DNA of 44,609 nucleotides from Phycisphaerales bacterium (GCA_030054025.1 JASGCQ010000011.1:1-44609); one strand, 5' to 3'. Shown: positions 32,363 through 42,467, numbered from the stretch's first letter. Numbers and translations are program-made. The notes: generated by a model not told the origin, from the letters alone.

Positions 32363-33832
32363 TTATTTTTTTCTGAAATAGATACGAAGTGGCACACCCG
32401 AAAATTTGTAATGACCACGCAATTTGTTTTCTAAAAAGTTGCGGTACGCACTGCTCAAGGCTTCTGGATAGTTGGCATAGCAAGCAAAAGAAGGTGTTTT
32501 TGTAGGCAATTGACGTACAAATTTGATGCTCACATTGTGTCCGCGCGACATGGGTGGCGGGTAACGTTGAATTTCTTTCAACATCGTTTCGTTCAACTTT
32601 GATGTAGCAATTCTTCGTTTCAAATTTTCGTGTACTTCAATCGTTTTTTCCATGGCTTGAAAAATACGGGTCTTGTCCATGGCTGAAATGAAAATGACAG
32701 GAACATCGTTGAAGGGGGCTAATTTTTCTTTTATTTTTTGTTCGTAGTCGCGAGCGGTATTGGTCTCTTTTTCATAGGCATCCCATTTGTTGACCAAGAC
32801 TACAATGCCTTTTCCTTTTCTTGCGGCTAGGCTGAAGATATTGATGTCTTGCATCGTAATACCGTTGAGGGCATCTATGACTAGCAAGCAAATATCAGCT
32901 TCATCCATGGCTCTGATGGCACGGATTACGGAATAAAATTCAAGGTTTTCGTGTACGTTTTTCTTTTTGCGCAACCCTGCGGTATCAATGAGTACAAATT
33001 CTTTGCCAAAAAGTTTGTAATGGGTATGGATACTATCTCTTGTTGTACCAGGGATATTACTCACAATTGTTCTTTCTTCGCCTGTGAGTGCGTTCAGAAG
33101 GGTAGATTTTCCAGCATTTGGCTGACCTATGATGGCAATTTTAGGTACATATTCATCCAATTCGATGACTTTATTTTCTTCATCAATTTGCTCGTAATCT
33201 TCGGTATAAAACTCTTCTTCAAAATCTTCTTCCTCATCACCTTCTTCCCATTCTTTTTCCAGCTCGCTGTCGCTACGTTGTTTTTTTGCTTTCTTGAGTG
33301 TGCGTTTGATATTGGGTGTTGCCATTTCGGCATCTTCTGGCATCAAAGCCGTGATTTCGTCTAGCAATTCGCCAGTACCGCTACCAGATATGGAGGATAC
33401 AAAGAATAGTTTATCGAAGCCCATCGAATAAAATTCAGTGGCTTCAAGCATACGAGTGTTATTATCTACCTTGTTCACAACAAGCAACACTGGCTTAGTA
33501 CTACGACGCAGTAAATCGGCCATGTCATCATCTAAATTGGTAATACCTGTAGCGGTATCTACTACAAACATTAGCAAGTCGGCCTCGTCTAGTGCTATGA
33601 GTACTTGTTTGCGTATTTCGCGCTCGAATACGTCTTCGCTGTGCGATACAAAACCTCCGGTATCAATTAGGTTGAATGTTTTCCCATTCCAATCGGCAAC
33701 GCCATATTGGCGGTCGCGTGTTACTCCGCTTACATTATCTACTATAGCCTTGCGTTGCTCTAGTAATCTATTGAAAAGTGTTGATTTTCCTACATTTGGA
33801 CGCCCTACTATTGCTACCGTAAATCCTGCCAT
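32363..33832 (-). CDS. der: Ribosome biogenesis GTPase Der with long acidic linker
   Basis: Der (EngA) has two tandem GTPase domains and a KH-like domain and acts in 50S assembly. G1 is GRPNVGKST at residues 10-18 with DTGG and NKVD motifs. The second is GQPNAGKST at 236-244 with DTAG and NKWD, followed by the KH-like end. The 489-residue length exceeds the usual about 435-440 because the linker between the GTPases (164-230) is long, with a basic stretch (TLKKAKKQRSDSELE) and a strongly acidic stretch (189-220). The fold motifs are intact, so function is probably retained. Confidence 0.95.
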   Translation of the reverse strand: MAGFTVAIVGRPNVGKSTLFNRLLEQRKAIVDNVSGVTRDRQYGVADWNGKTFNLIDTGGFVSHSEDVFEREIRKQVLIALDEADLLMFVVDTATGITNLDDDMADLLRRSTKPVLLVVNKVDNNTRMLEATEFYSMGFDKLFFVSSISGSGTGELLDEITALMPEDAEMATPNIKRTLKKAKKQRSDSELEKEWEEGDEEEDFEEEFYTEDYEQIDEENKVIELDEYVPKIAIIGQPNAGKSTLLNALTGEERTIVSNIPGTTRDSIHTHYKLFGKEFVLIDTAGLRKKKNVHENLEFYSVIRAIRAMDEADICLLVIDALNGITMQDINIFSLAARKGKGIVVLVNKWDAYEKETNTARDYEQKIKEKLAPFNDVPVIFISAMDKTRIFQAMEKTIEVHENLKRRIATSKLNETMLKEIQRYPPPMSRGHNVSIKFVRQLPTKTPSFACYANYPEALSSAYRNFLENKLRGHYKFSGVPLRIYFRKK

Positions 33833-33922
33833 TGTCTTAAAAAATTAGGCTGCAAAAGTAGGGTATTTTAGGCGTAAAACCTTTGTAGATTTGACTTCTA
33901 TGCTTTTTGAAGGTAATGATTG

Positions 33923-35278
33923 TTATTGCTTAATGGTCAATTTGATTTTGACTATGCGCATTTTTTCGAGCTCGGTTATTGCAAATTCGTAATTCTTGTA
34001 AGATATTATATCTCCTATTTTCGGAAAACGACCGTAGATTTCAAGGATTAAACCTGCAATAGAATCGCTGTCGCCTCGGGCATCTTCGAATTCATCTGCA
34101 GAAACGTTGATGATACGACACACATCGTTAATCAGCGTTTTGCCGTCTATGATATAGTTGTTGTTGTCAATTTTTTTATAATGAAGGTCATCTTCATCAA
34201 ATTCATCTTTGATATCGCCGATGATTTCTTCCATAATATCTTCGAGTGTGATAATGCCGCTTGTACCTCCAAACTCATCTACTACAATAGCAAAATGAAT
34301 TCTTTTTTGTTGAAATTCTTTTAATAAATCTTCAATGAATTTGCCTTCATGAACAAAATAGGCAGGGCGAATGAGGCTATGCCAATCCAAATTGGGATTC
34401 TCGCTGTGCGCAAGAAAGTCTTTTGTATTGAGCATCCCCACAATTTTGTCCAAATTTTCTTTATATACTGGCAGGCGGCTATAACCCATTTCCACGGCAT
34501 ATTTCTGTACTTCCAAGAAACTGATATCTTCAGATACGCCGCTCACATCCATACGGGTACGCATGATTTGCTTGGCAGTAATATTGCCAAATTTTAAAAT
34601 GCCTTTGAATATGTTCACTTCTTCTTTGGTCGCAGAAGGACCTACTGTTAGTTCAATTGCGTGTTCAAATTCTTCTTTACTGAAGTTGTTTTTCTTATTA
34701 CCTATACGGTTTTCGATATATTTTGATGATGAAACAAAAAGACTACTGATAGGTTTTAAAATCTTAGAAAGCAATGTCAATATTGGGGCACAAAACAAAG
34801 CCATTTGCATTTTGTTTTGTGTGGCATAAACTTTGGGTAATACTTCTCCAAATAGTACCAATAAAAAGGTAACAGCAACAACTTGAATTAAGAATGAGGC
34901 TAAGGGACCTACATTATGAAACAAATCTTTGACCAACATATTGGTGGCAATAACGATGGCAATATTCAGAAAATTGTTGGTTACCAAGACTGTTGCCAAT
35001 AAACGTTGTGGTTGTTCTAAAAGCTTAACTGCTTGCTTTGCAGTATTGTTATCTTTAGACATCAGTTCGTTGATGTCTTTAGTTTTCAACGAAAAATAGG
35101 CAGTTTCTGCTCCTGCAGAAATAGCGGTGAGTAGCAATAAAATGGTAATTAGAATGAGCAATACGGTCATCTGCGATGAGGAAACAGCCGTTGAGGCATC
35201 CCAAAGAAAAATTGAATGAAACAGATTGCCTAGAGGGATACTATCCAAGAGAGTACGAGTTTGGTTATCGAAGCCCAA
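33923..35278 (-). CDS. gldE: GldE: gliding-motility-associated CorC/HlyC-family membrane protein
   Basis: The 451-residue protein has an N-terminal DUF21/CNNM-type membrane domain of three to four helices (LLILITILLLLTAISAGAE; LVTNNFLNIAIVIATNMLV; FLIQVVAVTFLLVLFGEVL), two CBS domains (ITAKQIMRTRMDVSGVSED; FAIVVDEFGGTSGIITLED) and a C-terminal CorC/HlyC transporter-associated domain. In Bacteroidota this type is GldE, needed for or linked to gliding and lipoprotein GldD. Gliding itself is not shown here. No ATG lies near the N-terminus: TTG at 35278 is used, with another TTG at 35248 possible. It lies 59 bp downstream of the polysaccharide operon. Confidence 0.82.
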   Translation of the reverse strand: MGFDNQTRTLLDSIPLGNLFHSIFLWDASTAVSSSQMTVLLILITILLLLTAISAGAETAYFSLKTKDINELMSKDNNTAKQAVKLLEQPQRLLATVLVTNNFLNIAIVIATNMLVKDLFHNVGPLASFLIQVVAVTFLLVLFGEVLPKVYATQNKMQMALFCAPILTLLSKILKPISSLFVSSSKYIENRIGNKKNNFSKEEFEHAIELTVGPSATKEEVNIFKGILKFGNITAKQIMRTRMDVSGVSEDISFLEVQKYAVEMGYSRLPVYKENLDKIVGMLNTKDFLAHSENPNLDWHSLIRPAYFVHEGKFIEDLLKEFQQKRIHFAIVVDEFGGTSGIITLEDIMEEIIGDIKDEFDEDDLHYKKIDNNNYIIDGKTLINDVCRIINVSADEFEDARGDSDSIAGLILEIYGRFPKIGDIISYKNYEFAITELEKMRIVKIKLTIKQ

Positions 35279-35337
35279 AGATATATAAAGTGAACAAAAT
35301 TTTACTATTTACTTTTATAGTTGGCACAAAAAATGAC

Positions 35338-37086
35338 TTATTTATGATTGCTCATAACAGATTCAGGGTTGGGTATTGTAAATGCTACTGACATGAATCG
35401 TTGTAAGGATTCGAAAATCACTACATCAGGTTTTTCTTCTTCAATCAATTTGTCGGGAAAATCGTATGACCAGATATAAGTTGCTTTTTTAAAGTGTAAA
35501 TTCAAAAAGGGGATTAAATAGTTTGAGTAGGAATCACGCAGCATTACTAGTTTCAAATTTGAGCCATCAATGGTTTTATTGTTATTGTAATTGATGGTAA
35601 TTTCGGAGGATTTGGGTAAAAACAATGACTTGGATGTATCTTTAAAAGTCATCAATATTTCTGTTCTGCCATAGCTATTTTTCAAGCCTGCCACTTTTGC
35701 TAAGTCGCCTTCATTGCTGTTAAAAGTACTGAAAATAAAATCATCTTCTTGGGCGGGTTTCAAGTAGGGAAAATCTTTTTGTATCATTTTCATTAGTTCT
35801 GAATATCCTATAAAACCGCCATACAAATTCCAATGAGTGTCAGTTTTGTAATACACTTCATGTCGGTTTTTAGCTTGTTTGAGTGCATCAATGGGGTATA
35901 TAAAGTTGATATTGCTATGTTTCTTTAAGTGTTCGGTGTTAAAGTCTGCTCTATTGACACCAATATCTTTGGTGACAAAATATCCTTTGGGCAAGAACTC
36001 GGTATATATCATGTGCTTGTTTGGGGGGACCAGTACATAAAATTTAATACCACGCTCATGAAGCCATCGGCATTTTGTTGCCAGATTTTCATGAATTTGT
36101 ACAATTTCATCCACAGATACGGGAGACATTTTACGCACATCATTGATATCGCCGGGTTCTGTATCAAAAAACCAACCCTCTTTACCCATAATTACATCTT
36201 CGGGCATTGGTGAACAATGAAAAATATTTGCCATATAGGCGGCGTGAAATAAGAACAAATTATTACGAAAAGAAAAATTATCTCGCGTATAATTGCTGAT
36301 TTCATCGGGATATGAGAAAAAGTTGGCACTCTTCAATTCTGGTTTCGCAGCCATGCTTCTGTTTTCATCATTTTCGGCATCTTCCCAAAACTTAAATTCG
36401 TTGTTGATAAATACGAGCCCTATAATAAATGCCATACCTACAATCAATACTGAGCCATTGCGTATTCCCGAAAATATAAAAATTGGCGCAAAAAAATAGA
36501 CTAAGCAGATTAAAAACAAACTGATAATAATGCTTGCTAATAACTGTGGCAAATCAAATTTGTTTTGGTTGTAGTATTGTAGCATTTCTGTACTTACAGA
36601 ATTATTGAAAACTAAATATGGGTCATCATTTAGTGCATTAATTTGTATATACATATTATTTCTCGAAACTATTTGAGCACTGTGATACACCCCAAATAAA
36701 GAGGATATGTTATTTCCTTTCCATGTTTTGAGTGTCTTTTTGTCAAATGCGCCCTTAATCTTTAGTTCTACACTCTCTATAAAAAATTGACTGGGTAGTT
36801 CGCCCAAATCCAATCGTAAAAATTGTACATCTTTAATTGTTGGTATGGTAAAGTCTAATTTTTTATAAAATTGAGAAGCAATGAGTTGGTTAATGCATGA
36901 TTTAGCATTATTAAATTTCAAAGGATTATTATTGTAAAACATCAGTAGATTAGCATTCCGGTACGATTTGATATTGATGCTTATCTCTGCCTTTTGGGAG
37001 TAAATTTTGGCGGTAAACGAATAGACACACCAAGCTATAATTGGAGCGGAAATAAGACTAATTAATAATCGCTTTGATTGACGCAT
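35338..37086 (-). CDS. AlgJ/AlgX-like SGNH-type O-acetylation protein
   Basis: The 582-residue protein has an N-terminal membrane helix, another pair of helices around residues 190-240, and a long extracytoplasmic domain. It carries GWFFDTEPGD, VLVPPNKHMIYTEFLPKG and the Asp-His catalytic motif YYKTDTHWNLYGGFIGY. MLRDSYSNYLIPFLNLHF is the GDSY-like segment. These features match the AlgJ/AlgX (ALGX/SGNH-like) proteins that pass acetyl groups to polysaccharide together with an MBOAT. Its start ATG shares one base with the MBOAT stop (TAATG), which indicates coupling. Confidence 0.85.
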   Translation of the reverse strand: MRQSKRLLISLISAPIIAWCVYSFTAKIYSQKAEISINIKSYRNANLLMFYNNNPLKFNNAKSCINQLIASQFYKKLDFTIPTIKDVQFLRLDLGELPSQFFIESVELKIKGAFDKKTLKTWKGNNISSLFGVYHSAQIVSRNNMYIQINALNDDPYLVFNNSVSTEMLQYYNQNKFDLPQLLASIIISLFLICLVYFFAPIFIFSGIRNGSVLIVGMAFIIGLVFINNEFKFWEDAENDENRSMAAKPELKSANFFSYPDEISNYTRDNFSFRNNLFLFHAAYMANIFHCSPMPEDVIMGKEGWFFDTEPGDINDVRKMSPVSVDEIVQIHENLATKCRWLHERGIKFYVLVPPNKHMIYTEFLPKGYFVTKDIGVNRADFNTEHLKKHSNINFIYPIDALKQAKNRHEVYYKTDTHWNLYGGFIGYSELMKMIQKDFPYLKPAQEDDFIFSTFNSNEGDLAKVAGLKNSYGRTEILMTFKDTSKSLFLPKSSEITINYNNNKTIDGSNLKLVMLRDSYSNYLIPFLNLHFKKATYIWSYDFPDKLIEEEKPDVVIFESLQRFMSVAFTIPNPESVMSNHK

Positions 37087-38510
37087 TAAAATCTAAAATA
37101 AATAAATGGATTAAAGGTAGTAGAAGCCATTTCGGCAAGGCTGATGACAAATAATGCTAAATAACCACAGTCATAGACGACTCGGAGTGTGCTGTTTTGC
37201 GTATTGATTTTAATCTTCTTGCGCACATATTGATAAATAGGAAATGAAAATAAAATGCCGATTGATAGGGTAGTGAAAGTATAACTGTTTAGATAAAACC
37301 ATAGGTTGTAGGCATATTGAAAATCGCTGTTGATAAAAAACATTTTTTTCAAAATGAGTTTGAGCAAATTAAAATCTTCTATTCTAAAAAGTACCCACCC
37401 AATCAATACAATAAACAAAGTATATAAATGCTGCAATACTTTAGGGATTTTGTCCAAAAATTTACCCAAACCGATACGTTCTACAACCAAGAATGTACCA
37501 TGAAAAATACCCCAGAGTAAGTAATTCCAACTGGCACCATGCCAAAATCCTGTTAGCGCAAAAACAATAAATAGATTGAGATAATTTCTGAAACTTCCTT
37601 TCCGATTTCCGCCTAAGGGGATATATACATAATCTTTGAAAAAATTGCTCAAGCTAATGTGCCATCTGCGCCAAAAATCGCGGATAGATCGGGCAGCGTA
37701 GGGATAATTGAAGTTTTCCAAAAAATCGAAACCAAACACCTTTGCCAAACCAATAGCCATATCTGAGTAGCCTGAAAAATCGAAAAATATCTGAAGGGTG
37801 TAGCACAATGCTGCCAACCAAAGCATTTTGGGGGTCATGTATGCCGGATTGGTTTGATAAATCTTATCTGCAATAACACCAACAGAATTGGCAATCAAAA
37901 TTTTCTTCGCAAATCCGATGATAAAACGTTGGATGCCAATATAAATTCTTGACTTATTGATTACCCTTTTGTTGAGTTGCTCATCTATGTCTTTGTATCG
38001 TACAATAGGCCCTGCTATCAATTGAGGAAAGAATAAGGTGTATAAACCTGTATTGAGCGGATTGTGTGATACATGGGCATCTTTGCGATAAATATCAATA
38101 ACATAGGTAAGTCCGTGAAATGTAAAAAAAGATATACCCAGCGGTAAATGTATTTTTAAAGCGGCATCTTTAGTCAGCGAATTGAAATGAAAAATACTAT
38201 CGGTATTTAACAATAAAAAACCAAAGTATTTGTAATAAATGAGTACACTCAGATTTACAATAATGGAAAAGCCTAAACCTATTTTTCTGATAAAACCTTC
38301 ATTTTTGTCAATTAAAATACCCATTAAATAATTGAACAAAATAGATGCCAAAACCAATACCGTATATTGTTTTTCTCCCCAGAAATAGAATATGAAACTT
38401 GCCGCAAAAAGAATTAGATTTTGTAAGACTATATTTTTTTTGGCTAAAAAATACGCAATCAACACAATGGGTAAAAAATAAAAAAGAAATATCGCAGAAC
38501 TAAATACCAA
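37086..38510 (-). CDS. MBOAT-family O-acyltransferase (AlgI-like)
   Basis: The 474-residue integral membrane protein transfers acyl, usually acetyl, groups across the inner membrane for polysaccharide modification. Signatures: LGISFFTFHGLTYVIDIYRK, PQLIAGPIVRYKDI, FFDFSGYSDMAIGLAKVFGF, WRRWHISLSNFFKDYVYIPL and the catalytic-histidine segment ALTGFWHGASWNYLLWG. The family start (VFSSAIFLFYFLP) favours the TTG at 38510; a further TTG 13 codons upstream (38549) is less likely. It is cotranscribed with the AlgJ/AlgX-like gene. Confidence 0.92.
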   Translation of the reverse strand: MVFSSAIFLFYFLPIVLIAYFLAKKNIVLQNLILFAASFIFYFWGEKQYTVLVLASILFNYLMGILIDKNEGFIRKIGLGFSIIVNLSVLIYYKYFGFLLLNTDSIFHFNSLTKDAALKIHLPLGISFFTFHGLTYVIDIYRKDAHVSHNPLNTGLYTLFFPQLIAGPIVRYKDIDEQLNKRVINKSRIYIGIQRFIIGFAKKILIANSVGVIADKIYQTNPAYMTPKMLWLAALCYTLQIFFDFSGYSDMAIGLAKVFGFDFLENFNYPYAARSIRDFWRRWHISLSNFFKDYVYIPLGGNRKGSFRNYLNLFIVFALTGFWHGASWNYLLWGIFHGTFLVVERIGLGKFLDKIPKVLQHLYTLFIVLIGWVLFRIEDFNLLKLILKKMFFINSDFQYAYNLWFYLNSYTFTTLSIGILFSFPIYQYVRKKIKINTQNSTLRVVYDCGYLALFVISLAEMASTTFNPFIYFRF

Positions 38511-38566
38511 AATGATTAATGTTTTAATGAAAAATACAATAGGGGGCAATATACTGAAAATCTATT

Positions 38567-39817
38567 TCAAATTAAAGAATGGTTTTTTTGATTTGTGGGG
38601 GTAAAATTTTTGTGATAAAAAATAAATAAGGCACCAAAAAACGAATAAAAACAAAGCCCGCGTTGGGTGAGCAAAATATCTTCCGTTGTACAACAGATGA
38701 TGACTAAGATTAGAAAAAAAATATGTAGATGGTTGCGCATTTGAATTGCCTTTCGAATTTGATAAAATAGAATAAAACAGAATAATAGTAATCCAAATAT
38801 GCCAAAACACAACCAAATATTGGCAAACTGATTATGGGTATTGAAATAGGGTATGGGATAATGAACCATTGCGCTTATCAGGAAATAATTGAACTCTAAA
38901 GTGTTTTTCAGATTGCCCGACCCCATACCCCAAAGCCAATTTTGACGAATCAATAACCAATCGGTACTCCAAATCAACTTTCGCATACTCATTGAATTGT
39001 CAATGATATTTGTTGTTTTATTTGTCTTAATATAATTTTCGATTTCAGCAACGCGCTCGCCTGCGAATGGAACTAAAAAATAAACGACAATTGCCGCTAA
39101 TATTAGGCTAACAACAAGTGGCAAGATTATTTTTTTCCTTTCTTTTCGGAAGGCAATAAAATAATAACTCAACCCTATCATCAAGCCGATAATTGGTGTT
39201 TTCGGTAGTAATGCAAACAATGAAATAAATAAAACAATAAATAATGCAAAAAACTGCCATTCTTTTAATTGATATTTCAACTGCTCTTCAAATAATAAAA
39301 TAAAGCAACTGAAACTGAGGTACATGCCCATAAATGTGGGATGAATGCCACAAGTATTTTCAAAAAAAATACGGTAATGAACATGATTGCCAAAATTGCC
39401 CGCATTTTGATACAGATGAATCAGGAAAGATACATTCGCAAAGCTGCAAGAGAGTAAACAAGCAAATACAAATAGGAGCAACTGCTTATAGATTGAGGCT
39501 TTACTGCTATTGTTCAGGCTTGCAAATATTAATGGGATAGACAATAAACCAGATTGCTGTTCTAAGGAAAAAAAAATAGAGTATCGTAATGCTTGGACTG
39601 TAAATGGTAAGTATATTGGATATAGAAAATAGATACAACCTAAGAATAATGCCAATTGATAATTTTTCGTTTTTGCTCCGTCAGAAAATACTAAGTCTCT
39701 TGTTGCCATATAAAAAAAAATAGTCACCAATACGCCTATTTGTATCCTCATCGGTAAGAAAAAGGAAATCATCAGCAAGCTAGAACAGTAGGTATCCCAT
39801 TTGTAATATTTATCCAT
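38567..39817 (-). CDS. O-antigen ligase/Wzy-like polymerase
   Basis: The 416-residue membrane protein has about 11 helices and a larger periplasmic loop between residues about 255 and 330. The loop contains FAGERVAEIENYIKTNKTT, WLLIRQNWLWGMGSGNLKN and NTHNQFANIWLCFGIFGLLL, which resembles the Wzy_C/RfaL signature (RxxxW...G.G, HN...). It lies between glycosyltransferases and the acylation pair in one operon, which supports a role in polymerising or ligating a surface glycan. It overlaps the upstream glycosyltransferase by 8 bp. Polymerase and ligase cannot be told apart. Confidence 0.8.
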   Translation of the reverse strand: MDKYYKWDTYCSSLLMISFFLPMRIQIGVLVTIFFYMATRDLVFSDGAKTKNYQLALFLGCIYFLYPIYLPFTVQALRYSIFFSLEQQSGLLSIPLIFASLNNSSKASIYKQLLLFVFACLLSCSFANVSFLIHLYQNAGNFGNHVHYRIFFENTCGIHPTFMGMYLSFSCFILLFEEQLKYQLKEWQFFALFIVLFISLFALLPKTPIIGLMIGLSYYFIAFRKERKKIILPLVVSLILAAIVVYFLVPFAGERVAEIENYIKTNKTTNIIDNSMSMRKLIWSTDWLLIRQNWLWGMGSGNLKNTLEFNYFLISAMVHYPIPYFNTHNQFANIWLCFGIFGLLLFCFILFYQIRKAIQMRNHLHIFFLILVIICCTTEDILLTQRGLCFYSFFGALFIFYHKNFTPTNQKNHSLI

Positions 39818-40946
39818 TCGAACTCGTTTTTTTGTTGCTATTTTCCAATAGCTTGATGATTTGATCGGCTATGCCTTGACGAAATTTATCTGCCGAAAAT
39901 TTTTCGGCATGGGTGCGTATTTTTTTATGGTCATTGAGCGGTTGCTGTTCAAATTTTAATACAGTTGCTTTAATGCTTTGCTCATTTTGTTGCTCAAAAA
40001 AATAGCCTGTTTCATTATCAATAACAGTTTCTTTGTGCCCGCCATAGTTAAGCGCAATTACCGGAGTGCCGCACGCTTGTGCTTCTACGCACATGATGCC
40101 AAAGTCTTCTTTGGCGGCAAAAATACAGGCTTTGGCCTTTTGCATATACTTGAGCAATTCAAAGTCATTTTGGTAGCCCAACCATTTGATGTTTTCGCTT
40201 GCTTTGATTTGTTTTCTTATCTTTCTTGCTCCATGACCGTCGCCTATTAAAATTAGTTTTTGCTCCGGCATTAGTTGAAATGCCTTGACAATAACGTCAA
40301 CTTTCTTATAAGGTACAAATCGACCGACACATAAATAAAAATCTTCTCTCGGGGTTTCAGACAAATGAAAAAAAACAGTATTTACAGGCGGATAAAGGAC
40401 TTCAGATGTCCTGCCATAATTTTTCAAAATGCGCTCTTGTACATTGATTGAATTTGCCAAAAAGACATCTACATTATGTACACTTCTCAAATCCCACTTG
40501 CGAAGCTGCTGAACAATACTACGATATAAAGCGTTCTTAAGCCAATTGTTGTCTTTTGAATAATCTTCGTACAAGTCCCACGCATAGCGCATCGGAGTAT
40601 GGCAATAGCATAAATGAGGAACATCTTTAGCTTTTCTAAATCCTTTCGCAACCGCATGGGAGGAGGACAATACAAAGTCATAATTTTCGATTTTAAAACG
40701 ATGTATTAAGCCTGGTAGCAGCGGCAAAAAATAACGGTACAGTTTCTTGATATAGGGGAAATAGTGTATGGGGGATACAATGACTTTTCTACGGTTGAGA
40801 ATTTTTACTCGATCTCGCTTAGGCAGGTGGCTAAACAATGTATAAACGGTAATGTCATCATCAGGGTAGGAAGACAATATTTCTCCGACAACCTTTTCGG
40901 AGCCAGCATTTACCTTAAACCATTCATGAACTAGTGCAAAGCGCAT
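39810..40946 (-). CDS. GT4-family glycosyltransferase (WbaZ/WcaI-like)
   Basis: The 378-residue GT-B enzyme begins MRFALVHEWFKVNAGSEKVV, then VLSSSHAVAKGFRK and HLCYCHTPMRYAWDLYEDY. The C-terminal GT4 domain has LCVGRFVPYKKVDVIVKAF, LILIGDG and the donor-binding E-x7-E region KACIFAAKEDFGIMCVEAQA followed by GTPVIALNYGG. The sugar is unknown; the HTPMRYAWD pattern is common in mannosyltransferases such as WbaZ. It overlaps the following membrane protein gene by 8 bp and lies 3 bp after the first glycosyltransferase. Confidence 0.9.
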   Translation of the reverse strand: MRFALVHEWFKVNAGSEKVVGEILSSYPDDDITVYTLFSHLPKRDRVKILNRRKVIVSPIHYFPYIKKLYRYFLPLLPGLIHRFKIENYDFVLSSSHAVAKGFRKAKDVPHLCYCHTPMRYAWDLYEDYSKDNNWLKNALYRSIVQQLRKWDLRSVHNVDVFLANSINVQERILKNYGRTSEVLYPPVNTVFFHLSETPREDFYLCVGRFVPYKKVDVIVKAFQLMPEQKLILIGDGHGARKIRKQIKASENIKWLGYQNDFELLKYMQKAKACIFAAKEDFGIMCVEAQACGTPVIALNYGGHKETVIDNETGYFFEQQNEQSIKATVLKFEQQPLNDHKKIRTHAEKFSADKFRQGIADQIIKLLENSNKKTSSNG

Positions 40947-40949
40947 TTT

Positions 40950-42008
40950 TTAATAATCTTTGTTTTCTTGGATTGCGTTTAAAATCACTTGTGAGGATTG
41001 TTCAAAACTATAATCTTTTACTAGAACATTCAATAAGTTCGAATCAATGGCTGTATCCATTAACGATAATCTTATGTCCCCTATTAAGTCTTGTATCGTT
41101 TCACTTTTACTCAATCTTACGAAGCCTTTGTATAGTTCTACATGGGTGGGGATTGCCGAACACAATACTTTGCAATTGAAGTATAAGGCTTCTAAAATAG
41201 GAATGTTAAATCCTTCATAGCTCGACATAGATACGAAAAGCTCAGATTCTTGATAGTAGCGAACAAGTTGGCTATCGTTGGGCGCCTCAATAATTTCAAT
41301 TTTTTTTTGCTCAATCCATTCTTGGAGTTCAATCGTTTTTTTAATTTTATCCAGATAATGACCAATTAAAATAAGCCGATAACCCGATGCCGCAAATTGC
41401 CCTGCAATAAATGCCGCTATCAATAATTGGAATTTTTTTCGAGCATCGAAGCTGCCCACAAATAGTATTTGCTTTTGTTTTTGAACCGGATTGTTACTAT
41501 ACTTTTCCAATTTTTCGGCGATTCCATTGTAGGTAACACTGATTTTATTTCCTTCTATATGATAGCTTTGTTCTATTTGATTTTTAATAGTATTGCTTAC
41601 CGTAAAAAGCCCCTTTGCTCTTTGCGCTATTTTAGGTACTAGAAAACGGTACCAAAGGCTAAACCAAAATGGATGTGTATTGGATTTGTGCTGAAATGCC
41701 AAATCATGAATACAAATGTAATTATTAGGGTATAATAGCGGAGCCGTGTTGGCAAAATTCAGTAATGGAGGATTGCCCATTTTTTTTGCAAATTTGTAAA
41801 GGTCTAGTTGCTCCCAAAGGTGCCCTTGATGGGTCCCTATGATTTGAACATCTAATTCTTTGGCAATTGCTGTATGTTTGATATTATGGGGCGAAACGAA
41901 AATAATATTATTGTCCATTCGCTTCATTTTTCTACTACACTCTAATGCGTACCTTTGAACCCCTGTGATATTTTGGGTCAGGAAACGAGCGTTTATGAGT
42001 AGTGGCAT
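40950..42008 (-). CDS. GT4-family glycosyltransferase
   Basis: The 352-residue enzyme, first gene of the polysaccharide operon, starts MPLLINARFLTQNITGVQRYAL, the N-terminus typical of WbpY-like GT4 mannosyl- or rhamnosyltransferases. CIHDLAFQHKSNTHPFWF, FTVSNTIKNQIEQ, ILFVGSFDARKKFQLLIAAF, LILIGHY and VSMSSYEGFNIPILEALYF (donor-site glutamates) complete the GT-B motifs. Donor and acceptor are unknown. No promoter could be fixed upstream. Confidence 0.9.
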   Translation of the reverse strand: MPLLINARFLTQNITGVQRYALECSRKMKRMDNNIIFVSPHNIKHTAIAKELDVQIIGTHQGHLWEQLDLYKFAKKMGNPPLLNFANTAPLLYPNNYICIHDLAFQHKSNTHPFWFSLWYRFLVPKIAQRAKGLFTVSNTIKNQIEQSYHIEGNKISVTYNGIAEKLEKYSNNPVQKQKQILFVGSFDARKKFQLLIAAFIAGQFAASGYRLILIGHYLDKIKKTIELQEWIEQKKIEIIEAPNDSQLVRYYQESELFVSMSSYEGFNIPILEALYFNCKVLCSAIPTHVELYKGFVRLSKSETIQDLIGDIRLSLMDTAIDSNLLNVLVKDYSFEQSSQVILNAIQENKDY

Positions 42009-42298
42009 TCTTTAGGGTGAATAGGTGATGAGCGTAAAACAGACAAAACTACTAAATAATTCAAGAAGCTAGTAGCTGCTTGCTTAAAAAGCCTCTAAAC
42101 TTCATTATTTTGAGTTTGAGACAAAAAACGAGAAGGTTACAGGCCTACGAAAGCCAAAATTATAGCAATTTATTGTTTTATCAACGAGGTATTAAAAAAC
42201 AATGACCCATCAAGAAGATTTACGTTGTAGGATTTCGGATAGCAAACCGCTAACATAAATTATTTTCACACTCCCGATTACAGCAATAAACTTGCGCC

Positions 42299-42467
42299 TC
42301 AATCCCAATCGCCTTCTTCTGTTGCGCTATTTTTCTGCGCATATTCTAAAAATTTTCTGTGTGCAGGTAATAGGTGCAACAAGAATGATTTGACCAGAGC
42401 GATTCTGATTTTCTACGAAATAGTTTCTCCAGCTCCTTGGCAGAAGGGATAGGGCTGAAGTCAATTA
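42299..42467 (-). pseudogene. Decayed fragment of an unidentified gene
   Basis: Two overlapping minus-strand frames read as plausible protein once a one-base shift is allowed near 42400. Only about 55 residues remain, with no start codon and no recognised domain. It was called because the two frames join smoothly and the last one ends in an ordinary stop. Confidence 0.35.

Noticed and set aside
38562-38816. 84-codon minus-strand frame inside the Wzy-like gene
   Set aside because: It is another reading frame of the 3' end of the Wzy-like gene, which has consistent membrane topology throughout.
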